DNA of 39,260 nt. Origin: Patescibacteria group bacterium (lineage in GTDB: Bacteria; Patescibacteriota; Microgenomatia; JAMCZE01). Every line of letters begins with the position of its first letter. The first letter of the stretch is position 1. A program made the translations under genes and the position numbers. The notes under the pieces are model-generated. The model did not search any database, was not told where the DNA came from, and saw nothing but the letters and a program-made list of their open reading frames with translations. The stretch spans positions 1-39,260 of the forward strand of contig JAMCZE010000013.1 of NCBI GenBank assembly GCA_023485845.1, given 5' to 3'. Shown here piece by piece: positions 26,498 through 35,094 of the stretch.

Positions 26498-27545
26498 ATT
26501 TTTCTACCATGGCGGCTGCTGAAAATTGCTGTTCGGCTTTTTGGCGGCATTTGGCCCGGTCAATGTTTTCTATTTGGCTAATAAAATCAGTTATCTCTTC
26601 CACAGAATTGGCCAGAAATCCGTCCTGGCCGGAGCTGATAATTTCCGGCATGGCCGCCCGGTTTAGGGCGATCACCGGCGTGCCGGCCGCCAGTGATTCA
26701 ATTGTCACCAGCCCGAAAGGCTCGTCCCACTGGATCGGCATTAACGTGGCTTTGGCGCCGGCCAGCAATTTAATTTTGGCCGGCTTGTTCGCCGGGCCGA
26801 CATATTTAATCCGGTCGGACAAAAGCGGTTTAATTTTTTCAGCGAAGTATTTTTGGGCCACGGGATCATCGGGCCGGATTGGGCCGGCGATGATCAGTTT
26901 TTCCTTGGTGGGCAAAACCGCCTCAATGGCCTGGAGGGCGCCTTTATTGGGGGTGATGTAGCCCAGAAAAAGCAAATAGTCACCGCCGGAAGGATTAAAA
27001 TGGAAATTCTCCACGTCGATGCCGTTGGGAATCACTGTGGTCGGGTAAGGATAGCGGCTGGCTTGGAACCGGCTGACCATCACCGCGTGAGAGTTGTGTT
27101 CGTTTCGGGCCAGAATCCTTTCAAAATAAGGCCGGTGGTCCGCCGGCAGTTTTTCCAAGGTTTCTTTTCTGGTGATGGGGCTGTGAACAGTGGCAACCAC
27201 CGGGATATTAATAAGGCCGGCAAAATGCCGGGATGATGACCAGGTGTGGTCATGAATAATGTCAAAATCAGCCTGACGCAAAAAGGCTTCGGAAACGGCC
27301 CATTGGCTGAAAGTGTCGGGAGAAAAGATCGCCGCGGCTGGGTCCCGGCTCACGGCGGTGGGCCAAATTGGCACCAGTTTGGCGGACGTTTTTGAATCGG
27401 CGGTGGCGAACAAAGTCACCTCGTGGCCGCGTTTCACCAACTCCTGGGTGAGCAAATAGACAATTTGTTCCAGACCGTTTTCGTGGATGGGAGGAACGGA
27501 TTCTTGAAGGTTAGTGATTTGGGCGATGCGCAGTTTTTTGGTCAT
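26466..27545 (-). CDS. GT4 family glycosyltransferase
   Basis: LLFLGYITPNKGALQAIEA; EPFGLVTIESLAAGTPVIALNRAAMPEII. Confidence 0.92.
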   Translation of the reverse strand: MTKKLRIAQITNLQESVPPIHENGLEQIVYLLTQELVKRGHEVTLFATADSKTSAKLVPIWPTAVSRDPAAAIFSPDTFSQWAVSEAFLRQADFDIIHDHTWSSSRHFAGLINIPVVATVHSPITRKETLEKLPADHRPYFERILARNEHNSHAVMVSRFQASRYPYPTTVIPNGIDVENFHFNPSGGDYLLFLGYITPNKGALQAIEAVLPTKEKLIIAGPIRPDDPVAQKYFAEKIKPLLSDRIKYVGPANKPAKIKLLAGAKATLMPIQWDEPFGLVTIESLAAGTPVIALNRAAMPEIISSGQDGFLANSVEEITDFISQIENIDRAKCRQKAEQQFSAAAMVEKYEQLYRHLLH

Positions 27546-28690
27546 AGTCGAGGCAAAGCGAGCAAAATTTTCCGGCGCTGTTGGTCATAAAGTTGATAAT
27601 TTTTTTCTACCCGGCCGGACCAGTGATAGCGCCAAATGGCAGTCACTAGAGAGTGATAAAGCTTCTCCGAGGGCAATTTTTGGGCATGGGGAATAGCCAG
27701 AGAGCGCACTGCCCGGATCAGATTAGTGGCGCCGGCTTCGACCAGGTCGGGGTGCCACCAGGGTTTGTTGGAGAGCCAATAAAGGTGGCAGGATGAGGTG
27801 CCCCGATTGAAATGGTCCCGGACCACCGTGTTATCGGAGGTTTTTATTTGCGAATAAACACTGCCTGTCAATGCCAAATATTTTTTCTGCAGTGGCGTCT
27901 TGGTCCAAAGGGAAAGTCCGCCGGGTTGCCAGCTGGAGGTGGCAATTTTCACTCCGGTGCTGGCTGGGGGCATTTTTTTCACCGCTTCGCTGGCTTTTAT
28001 AAAGCTCATCTGTTCGCTCTGAATTAACTCGTGGAAAAAGTTAATCCGTTCCGTGTAGTGATGACCAAAAACCTCGGCGTCACTGACGATAACAGCTGTT
28101 AGCTTAGAGCCCTGCCTGCCGGCAGGCAGGTTGGTAGCTTTTAACACATAATTAATAAATTTTTCTGCGGAGAGCTCGGTGGGGTAGGAGCGGATGATCT
28201 CAGTGATTTGGCGGCTGGCGACAAGGAATTTTTGACTTTGGGGAACGTTTGCCGTTTCGTCGACCACGGCAAAATCAAAACTACCAAAGAGCGGTTGACA
28301 GTCTTGACTAACGGCTAACTCCGGCGAGAATAAGCCGGCCACCGGAGTGGCCCCGACTGTGTCAGACAAGATCACCCGGTTTTCTCCCAGTTGGTCCCTG
28401 ACCACTTCGGGCGGTGTCAAGGGGATAAGCGGGTGAAAGGCGGGAGAGGCCAGAAACTCGATTTGGCCGCGGTCCGAGAGACTTTTTAGTTTGCCAAAAA
28501 AATCATGGTTGGGAATGGCCTTTAGTTGAAGAAGTAAACAGCCGGAAATGTTAAAAGTCATCTTGGCTTTGGGGGTTTCCAAAAGCCGGTCCAAAATGGG
28601 CAGGTAGCAGGTCTGCAGAACCCATTGGGTCAGCCCCAACGCCTGCGTCGGCGGCTGATAAAAATGGAGAACAAAAACCGCTTCCTTCAT
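27542..28690 (-). CDS. GH57-like glycoside hydrolase / amylase-type protein
   Basis: FVLHFYQPPTQ, MTFNISGCLLLQL, RGQIEFLASPAFHPLIPL, GLFSPELAVS; start set at MKEAVF. Confidence 0.75.
   Translation of the reverse strand: MKEAVFVLHFYQPPTQALGLTQWVLQTCYLPILDRLLETPKAKMTFNISGCLLLQLKAIPNHDFFGKLKSLSDRGQIEFLASPAFHPLIPLTPPEVVRDQLGENRVILSDTVGATPVAGLFSPELAVSQDCQPLFGSFDFAVVDETANVPQSQKFLVASRQITEIIRSYPTELSAEKFINYVLKATNLPAGRQGSKLTAVIVSDAEVFGHHYTERINFFHELIQSEQMSFIKASEAVKKMPPASTGVKIATSSWQPGGLSLWTKTPLQKKYLALTGSVYSQIKTSDNTVVRDHFNRGTSSCHLYWLSNKPWWHPDLVEAGATNLIRAVRSLAIPHAQKLPSEKLYHSLVTAIWRYHWSGRVEKNYQLYDQQRRKILLALPRL
28111..28130. repeat. 20-bp perfect palindrome inside the GH57-like gene
   Basis: cctgcctgccggcaggcagg, encodes LPAGRQG. 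Confidence 0.9.
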
Positions 28691-28797
28691 CACCCCCATT
28701 CTACCATTGTTGGTTTTTAATTTCCCTTTCAAAGCAGATTACGGTGGATAGTCCTCCTCCTTGCTTTCTACGAAAGGACGAATATAATTGGGCTGAG

Positions 28798-29043
28798 ATG
28801 ACAGAAATAAATCATGATTTTGCGGTTGTCGGCGAAGTGATGGATGATCTGGCTCGAATCGGCAGCGGGTTGGTGGCCGGCGCCGTTGGCGCCTTGGTTC
28901 TGGTCTCGCGAGTGCCAGATGCCTTGCAGGGTCGTTCTGATTTACTCCCTACAATAGAACTTTCGGGGGCATTAGTGGCTCTCGGCGGTTATGGTCTGGT
29001 GGTCGGGGCGATTAGATTATTGGATCTACATAGGGCCTCTTGA
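28798..29043 (+). CDS. Small hypothetical membrane protein
   Basis: Two hydrophobic segments; tataat at 28783-28788 gives a leaderless-type start at MTEINH. Confidence 0.5.
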   Translation: MTEINHDFAVVGEVMDDLARIGSGLVAGAVGALVLVSRVPDALQGRSDLLPTIELSGALVALGGYGLVVGAIRLLDLHRAS

Positions 29044-30447
29044 GTAGAGTTTCTTTTGATAATCGGCCAGGACCCGGGAAGTGAGGTATTTGGACTGGAC
29101 TAACTGGCGGGTGCGGGCGGCGCGGTCTTGCCACACCTCCGGCTGGTCGAAAAAAAGCGGCACGATTTCTTTTTCAATTGTGTTATAGAGGTTGGCGGCG
29201 ATGTTGTCCTCAAATAATATCCAGCCCAAATCGGTCCAGTCATTTTCCGCGATCCAGCCATCGGCAGTGGAAAACTGGAGAGCGTGGTTGAGACCTGCTT
29301 TCATTCCTGATGTTCCCGAGGCCTCTTTGCCAGGCAGAGGGGTGTTGAGCCAAATGTCGGCGGCGCCGGAAAGTTTGGCCGCCAATTCCAGATTATAGCC
29401 GGTTTTAAAAATCACTTTGCTGGCAATGTTCGGCTCCTTTACTTTCTCCATGATTTCCCGGCTGACCAGTTCACTTTCTGGGTTGGGGGTGTGCGCTTCA
29501 CCGGCAATAATAATCTGAACGGGTTTGTTGGGGATATTAACAATTTGTTCCAGTCTGGTCGGGTCGGAAAAAAGGAGATGCGGTCTTTTATAGGCGGCCA
29601 GGCGCCGGGCCCAGACAATTAGCAGGGCTTTGGGATCAACGCCGAGATCTTTTTTTAACTGTTCCTGCAACCGGTGGTTTCCCCAGCGTTTCTGGTAGAC
29701 GCCATTGGTGATGGGAATCAAGGGACTGTCGGGATGGATTTCTTTTTCAAATTTGGCGTGGGCCACGCTTACGGCGGAAGATCTGGCAGAAAAAGATAAG
29801 AGCAATTGGGTGGTCGAGAAGAGTTCCGGTTTACCCCGGTGAGGAGAGAGGGGGATTAATTCTTCGAACTTGAAGCCGTGCTTTTCTAAGATCGGTCCAA
29901 GAAAAGCTTTGGGCAGGTCCCAGGGAATGTGCAGCCCCGCCCCGGGCAAGATCGTGTGTTTGGTGGCAACAATTTTCGATTTGACAGCGTTTAGAGCCGC
30001 CTCCAAGCTTATGCCGGGGTGAGAGTCAGCATATTCGCAAGCCAGAGCTAAGATAACCATCGCCGTATGGCCCTCATTAAGGTGATAAACATCGGCTTGT
30101 GGACAAAGAGTCAGACCGACAAAGCCGAGAGTAATCTGCTGTTTGAGCATCGTGAGGGGGTCGGGGCCATAAAGCACCCTGGTGATGTCTCCGGCGTCTA
30201 ATAAGAAAATATTGGCCGTGTTAAACTTTTTTGTCCAGACTTTCACTGGGCCAAACGGCCCCGGAACTTCTTTGAGAAAGGTTAACCCGGTGGTCACTCC
30301 GCCATAGAGCAGGCTAATAAGATTAAAATCCAGGTCCTGGTCGGCTGCTTCCAGCAGCAAATCGCCGGCCAGCACCCCCAGCCCCCCGGCAAAGCTCGGC
30401 AGCGTGTCCTCCAGGGCATATTCGGCGCAAAAATATCCGACTTTCAT
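29026..30447 (-). CDS. glgP: Short-form alpha-glucan (glycogen/starch) phosphorylase, GT35-like
   Basis: GYFCAEYALEDTLPSFAGGLGVLAGD; HLNEGHTAMV; RRLAAYKRPHLL; WLNTPLPGKEASGTSGMKAGLN. Confidence 0.92.
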   Translation of the reverse strand: MKVGYFCAEYALEDTLPSFAGGLGVLAGDLLLEAADQDLDFNLISLLYGGVTTGLTFLKEVPGPFGPVKVWTKKFNTANIFLLDAGDITRVLYGPDPLTMLKQQITLGFVGLTLCPQADVYHLNEGHTAMVILALACEYADSHPGISLEAALNAVKSKIVATKHTILPGAGLHIPWDLPKAFLGPILEKHGFKFEELIPLSPHRGKPELFSTTQLLLSFSARSSAVSVAHAKFEKEIHPDSPLIPITNGVYQKRWGNHRLQEQLKKDLGVDPKALLIVWARRLAAYKRPHLLFSDPTRLEQIVNIPNKPVQIIIAGEAHTPNPESELVSREIMEKVKEPNIASKVIFKTGYNLELAAKLSGAADIWLNTPLPGKEASGTSGMKAGLNHALQFSTADGWIAENDWTDLGWILFEDNIAANLYNTIEKEIVPLFFDQPEVWQDRAARTRQLVQSKYLTSRVLADYQKKLYSRGPM

Positions 30448-31601
30448 CTTTTAATTGTCTGCGTGATTATATCCAGATAGTTGTCGGGGTTAACGGTCTT
30501 GAAGGTGTGGGGGAGGGGGAAAATATCTTTCGGCCGGGCTGCCGACGCGCTTTTAACTTCCATGGCGGTGTAGTTTTTTTGATAATCTTCCAGGACTAGG
30601 TCCACTTCCTGGCCGCCATACTCCCGGTAGAAATACATTGACAATTTCGCTCCGGTGTTGCGTCGCTGTTTTTCCACTTCGGAAACGATAAAATTTTCAA
30701 AGACGCCGCCTTTATCGGGGCGCAGTTCCAGCTCCCGAAAATCCTTCACCAGGGCGTTTCTGATTCCCAGATCATAAAAATAAAACTTGCGGTTCTCGGA
30801 GACGGCCTTGCGCAGGTTGGTTTTGAAGGACGGCAGGGGGATTAAAATATAGTTCTTCAAAAAAATCTCAATGTAGTTGGCGACGGTTTCTTTGTTGGCT
30901 CCCAGACTGGCGGCAATTTCCCTCACCGAGACTTCGCTGCCCAATTGCAGGGCAATTTTGGTGAGAATGTCCCGGGCCAGCCGGTCGTCTTTTAAATTAT
31001 AGATATTAATGACGTCTTTAAGCACGTAGGTGCTCACGATTTTCTCTAAAAGATTAATTTTGTCCCGGTCGGTGATTTTATCCTGGACATAAACTTCGGG
31101 ATAGGCGCCGAAAATTTGCGCTTTTTTTTGGAGCTGTTTGGCTAAATGGTTTTTTTCATAGGCGGCGACAGTGGCATTGGCGGCTATCTCCGTGGCCGAT
31201 AGGGGGAGACAGTAGATTTCGTCAAAGCGCCCGGCCAGACTGTCGAAGTCTTCTCCGGCTTTTTGACGCAGTTCGCTGCTGCCGGTGGCGATAATTTTGA
31301 CCAGGAATTTGCCCTGAAGGAGTTTGAGAACCACGGTGGCGCCGGGATAATTTTGGATCTCATCAATAAAAATAATTTTTTGTTCGGCCGCCAGTTTTTG
31401 GAGCGCCTCAATTCTTGGGACAAACAATTCCTGGTCGGTTTGGAGGTCAAAATCAAAGATCCGGGTGTTTAATTGCCCGGCAAACTTTTCCAAAAGTGTT
31501 GTTTTTCCGGAGCGGCGGGGCCCCCAAATAAACAGAATCTTATTCGACTTGCCCTTTAGGTAGTCTTCAATTTGGTCCTCGATGGCGCGTTTCAGAAGCA
31601 T
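30444..31601 (-). CDS. AAA ATPase with DUF4143-type C-terminal domain
   Basis: Walker A FIWGPRRSGKTTLLEKF; IIFIDEIQNYPG; C-term FENFIVSEVEKQR...GGQEVDLVLED. Start moved to MLLKRAIEDQI, downstream of an extended -10 tgctaaaat. Confidence 0.85.
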   Translation of the reverse strand: MLLKRAIEDQIEDYLKGKSNKILFIWGPRRSGKTTLLEKFAGQLNTRIFDFDLQTDQELFVPRIEALQKLAAEQKIIFIDEIQNYPGATVVLKLLQGKFLVKIIATGSSELRQKAGEDFDSLAGRFDEIYCLPLSATEIAANATVAAYEKNHLAKQLQKKAQIFGAYPEVYVQDKITDRDKINLLEKIVSTYVLKDVINIYNLKDDRLARDILTKIALQLGSEVSVREIAASLGANKETVANYIEIFLKNYILIPLPSFKTNLRKAVSENRKFYFYDLGIRNALVKDFRELELRPDKGGVFENFIVSEVEKQRRNTGAKLSMYFYREYGGQEVDLVLEDYQKNYTAMEVKSASAARPKDIFPLPHTFKTVNPDNYLDIITQTIKR

Positions 31602-31653
31602 CGTGCTCACACTGGCCATTTTAGCACTAATCTGGCCAGTGTCAATGGCCAAT

Positions 31654-31776
31654 TTAGCCATAAAGTGGTTTCTTTTTCCGGCTCCACTGGTGTTTGTTAA
31701 CCCCCAGCCCTCCCGCAAAACTCGGTAGCGTGTCCTCCAGGGTATATTCGGCACAAAAGTAAGCGATTTTTTGCAT
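31654..31776 (-). pseudogene. Relic/chimera: glgP 5' end (26 codons) fused to a nucleotidyltransferase-like 3' end
   Basis: Translates MQKIAYFCAEYTLEDTLPSFAGGLGV-NKHQWSRKKKPLYG*; compare glgP MKVGYFCAEYALEDTLPSFAGGLGV and the NTase end LGINEHQWSRKKKLWIEK*. Confidence 0.85.
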
Positions 31777-31830
31777 AATCCCCCAATGGTACTAGGATAT
31801 TATATCCGATCGTATGATAAACTTAGATAA

Positions 31831-32787
31831 ATGGGTGAAGGCATAGGGGTTAAGATCTCAGATGGTCGACTTAAAGGGCCAACAGTAGAAAAGATTTTCT
31901 TTTCCAACTCCAGAGAACAATTGCAACGTTTTTGGGGGTTAAAAGACCTTGGGGAGCTTCGCCGAGCTGACCCAATCAATTTACCCCAAGAAGCTCTGGA
32001 ATATGTCGTCTCGACTACTAAGCAGACTATTTCCGACGGGAGAGAGAGGGCTGCCGTATTTGGGCATTCTGGATCAAAAGTAATTATCAACAAAGAAATG
32101 GTCGGAAATGACTCATTTAAAGCATTCATTAATAGTGGCAGTGTAAAAAATATCGGAGCAACTATATGGAGCGAGAACTCGCTTATATTTAACTACAACC
32201 GCTTATTCGGAAGACCTGAACCAATTTATTATCATTGTCACCCTGGTTTGACCAGTTCGGACATCACTTCAGCAGGGATCACCCTCAACGGCGGAGAACG
32301 GGTGGAGGTGGCTCCTGAAGACTTCATCAGGTATATAAATTTGCGGTTTGGGGCATTTTCCGACACAGATCTAGAAACTTTTTTTGGCTCAAATCGTTAT
32401 GTAAACTCTGCTTTACTAGGCTCGATCGAGCGGATCTTGTATATCGCCCCGCCAGAATTTTATATTAGTCTGAGTCGCGGGCAATTTAACCATCTACATA
32501 CCGAGTACAAATCAGCTATGGATGATGTTCTCCTGGCAGCTTTGAGCTGGACTTTTGGAATCCCGACAGAGAAATTGGCCCAGCAAACCCCCCTCAAGGG
32601 GTATGATTTTAAGAAATCAGCTAAAGCCGCTACAAAAATTTTGGAAGAGTGTGGGGACGAACAGGGGATTAAAAAGGCAAGAGATAAAGTGTTAGTAGAT
32701 ACTTGTAATAAAGCTGGCTATGTTTGTTTTGTCTCGCATTCGCTTGAATCTGGGGTATTAAAGAGGCTCGAATTCCAAAACGGCTAA
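31831..32787 (+). CDS. Hypothetical protein with an HxHP...SxD segment (weak JAB/MPN resemblance)
   Basis: 318 aa; EPIYYHCHPGLTSSDITSAG is the only recognisable motif. Confidence 0.7.
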   Translation: MGEGIGVKISDGRLKGPTVEKIFFSNSREQLQRFWGLKDLGELRRADPINLPQEALEYVVSTTKQTISDGRERAAVFGHSGSKVIINKEMVGNDSFKAFINSGSVKNIGATIWSENSLIFNYNRLFGRPEPIYYHCHPGLTSSDITSAGITLNGGERVEVAPEDFIRYINLRFGAFSDTDLETFFGSNRYVNSALLGSIERILYIAPPEFYISLSRGQFNHLHTEYKSAMDDVLLAALSWTFGIPTEKLAQQTPLKGYDFKKSAKAATKILEECGDEQGIKKARDKVLVDTCNKAGYVCFVSHSLESGVLKRLEFQNG

Positions 32788-33809
32788 GAATATGTTTCAA
32801 TTTCTATCGCTTGTTTAAGATCTTCCTGGAGCGCCTTTTGGTGTGCCAGTAGGCCTTGATTTAAGAATTGCTTTATCTTGTTGATCGGAAGGGATAGGTT
32901 GATTCCATTTTGTGTCAGGTAATCCCAGAGCGCCAGCGCCTGGTCCGACGCTCCCTTTTCAATCTTCGGCAGCAACCCCCCCAATTGTCTTATCTCTTCT
33001 TCCGGTAACATCTTTGTGGCTCCTCCAACCGTTTTCTGCATCAGTTCGGTTACTTCTTCGGAGGGTCTGGGATCGGCCGATTGCAATCTCTCGTGGCCCA
33101 CCTCGTGGAAGATTGCCGCCAGCCGCTCGGGGGTGGTGATGTTCTCCACTTGCAAGTATTGGCCATATGATTGACCAAAGTATCTTTTTGCCGACTCGGA
33201 GTCGGCGGCCACCGGGACATAGCGCAGCTGGGTTTGGGGCAGAATCATGGATCGAATATCGGTGGCTCGGTCGGACGACAAGTCATGAATGACTAATTGT
33301 CGTGCCTTAATATATTTATGGCCTCCACGCTCAATCTCCCGTGGGCTGCCGGTAGCGGCGATGCCTCCAAAATCACCATCCAAAACATAGATGATTTCCA
33401 AACTATCGGCGATTTTCTCGGTCACGATGACTTCCGCCCCGGCCCCGTCCAAATTTTCCTGCGCGGTGGTTTCCTTCCGGCAACACAACCGCACCTGAAC
33501 ATTCTCGCCAACCCTTTCCCCAAAGACAGCTAACACGGCCCCATAGGCTGTCACATTAACTAATCGGCCGTCTTTCGTCCGCAGACAATTGCGCACGTCG
33601 CCTCCCCAGGCGTCGGTCAACTCGGAGCGATTGACCGGAGCATTAGACAAGGCAGTCCGATTACTAATATCGTCCTGCACAGAAGCGGCTAGAATTTCAC
33701 CTAGGGGGCCAATCACCGGCCTGATACCGGCTATCTCCGAATTTTCTGTGGCCCGGGCCAGCTCGGGAAAGCGGCCCAACGGTTCACCGATGTCCTTCGA
33801 CGGTTCCAT
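32784..33809 (-). CDS. Hypothetical protein with HExxH (zincin-like) motif
   Basis: 341 aa; LAAIFHEVGHERLQ; extended -10 tgctaaaat 10 nt before ATG. Confidence 0.75.
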   Translation of the reverse strand: MEPSKDIGEPLGRFPELARATENSEIAGIRPVIGPLGEILAASVQDDISNRTALSNAPVNRSELTDAWGGDVRNCLRTKDGRLVNVTAYGAVLAVFGERVGENVQVRLCCRKETTAQENLDGAGAEVIVTEKIADSLEIIYVLDGDFGGIAATGSPREIERGGHKYIKARQLVIHDLSSDRATDIRSMILPQTQLRYVPVAADSESAKRYFGQSYGQYLQVENITTPERLAAIFHEVGHERLQSADPRPSEEVTELMQKTVGGATKMLPEEEIRQLGGLLPKIEKGASDQALALWDYLTQNGINLSLPINKIKQFLNQGLLAHQKALQEDLKQAIEIETYS

Positions 33810-33820
33810 ACGTGTGATTA

Positions 33821-33883
33821 TTTTAGCACTTTATCCCCCAGGGCATATTCGGCGCAAAAGAATGCTATTTTTCTATCCATAGT
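33821..33883 (-). pseudogene. Relic of a glgP 5' end
   Basis: Translates MDRKIAFFCAEYALGDKVLK*; overlaps the 3' end of the nucleotidyltransferase. Confidence 0.8.
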
Positions 33884-34467
33884 TTTTTCTTCCGGCTCCA
33901 CTGGTGCTCATTGATGCCCAGTTCCGGAATTTTGACGGTTTGGGAAATTATAGCGTTTAACTGCGCGTTTAGGAACTCTAATTTAAATTTGGTAAGAAGC
34001 CGGCGGTATTTAACCAGGTCAACATCAGCAAAGGTTAAAAGCGATAGGATATCTATCCGGTCTTTTTGGCCTTTGGCCGATAGCTCCCGGTTTTTGAAAG
34101 CCAACTGCTTTAAAATTAACAGCATTTCCGGGTTCGGCAGCCGGAAAGTTTCCCGTTCCTGTGCCTCCTTAATTATTTGCTCGACAGGAACCCCAAGATC
34201 GCTAAAATGGGGGAGATAAACATCAATCTGCACTTCTTCCCGGCGGGCTTCATACTTTTTCAACCGCTCATTTTTAGTCACGGCAAAATCCCGCCGCAGT
34301 TTTTCCAGCTGGTCATAATCAACAATAACATCAATGTCTTTTGATTTTAGGGCCTTAGTGTAGAGATAAACCGCCCAGCCGCCAATTAAGATGAAGTCAA
34401 ACTTCTGCCGCAGTTCTCCCAGCGTCTGCCAACTTTTTTGAGTTACCAGGTCATTATAAAAATCCAT
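33865..34467 (-). CDS. Nucleotidyltransferase-fold protein
   Basis: FILIGGWAVYLYTKALKSKDIDVIVDYDQLEKL (GG..D.D). Confidence 0.85.
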   Translation of the reverse strand: MDFYNDLVTQKSWQTLGELRQKFDFILIGGWAVYLYTKALKSKDIDVIVDYDQLEKLRRDFAVTKNERLKKYEARREEVQIDVYLPHFSDLGVPVEQIIKEAQERETFRLPNPEMLLILKQLAFKNRELSAKGQKDRIDILSLLTFADVDLVKYRRLLTKFKLEFLNAQLNAIISQTVKIPELGINEHQWSRKKKLWIEK

Positions 34468-35035
34468 AGAATTTCTCCTTCAAACCGTCCAAAAAATCCT
34501 TGGCGTACCAATCAGTCAGGTTCCACAGGTCGACGAACGTTTGTGATGGACAAGTGGTTTTCCCGTATTTTTCTAAAAACGGGTCGCTTTTGAGAACAAA
34601 AAAATTAGCCGGGCCGCCTGCCGGGGCGAATCTTGATCTTAAATTTTGCGCGTCAGCGGCATAAACATAAACTTTGTCGTAATCGGTCGGGGCGCTGCCC
34701 AAGAGTCGGCGGGTGGCACTGTAGGCGGCAAAGACCGTTTGGTTATCAACTAAACCTTCAATTTCTAGGGCAGGCATATTCACCCGGGTTTGATAGATAA
34801 TGTCTTTATTTAAATGACGATGAGTGGCCCAAAAGGTCAGAACCTTCTCTAAATTAACAAGGCGAAAGTCACGCCCGGTCACGGCCACAGCGCCGATTTC
34901 TCTCAGGGGAGCTACGGCGGCAAAAACCGTGCTGGTGGACAGGTGAAATTTTCCGGCCAGCCCTTTTTGCTCAAAGACCGAATTTTTAATTCCTTCCTCC
35001 AAGATCTCCCGCCAAATCAATTCGATTTTCTTCAT
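34454..35035 (-). CDS. Winged-helix regulator, putative antitoxin partner of the downstream nucleotidyltransferase
   Basis: N-terminal HTH-like (LAGKFHLSTSTVFAAVAPLREIGAV); overlaps the NTase start by 14 nt. Confidence 0.7.
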   Translation of the reverse strand: MKKIELIWREILEEGIKNSVFEQKGLAGKFHLSTSTVFAAVAPLREIGAVAVTGRDFRLVNLEKVLTFWATHRHLNKDIIYQTRVNMPALEIEGLVDNQTVFAAYSATRRLLGSAPTDYDKVYVYAADAQNLRSRFAPAGGPANFFVLKSDPFLEKYGKTTCPSQTFVDLWNLTDWYAKDFLDGLKEKFYGFL

Positions 35036-35094
35036 TTTTTTACCCTACATTTCGATTATATGCGAAAAGAGGAGAATGTCAAGTTGGGGTATAC

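Noticed and set aside
31602-31754. N-terminal extension of the ATPase ORF (MPNIPWRTRYRVLREG...)
   Set aside because: This stretch is glgP/NTase relic sequence read in another frame; a later start fits the promoter and domain better.
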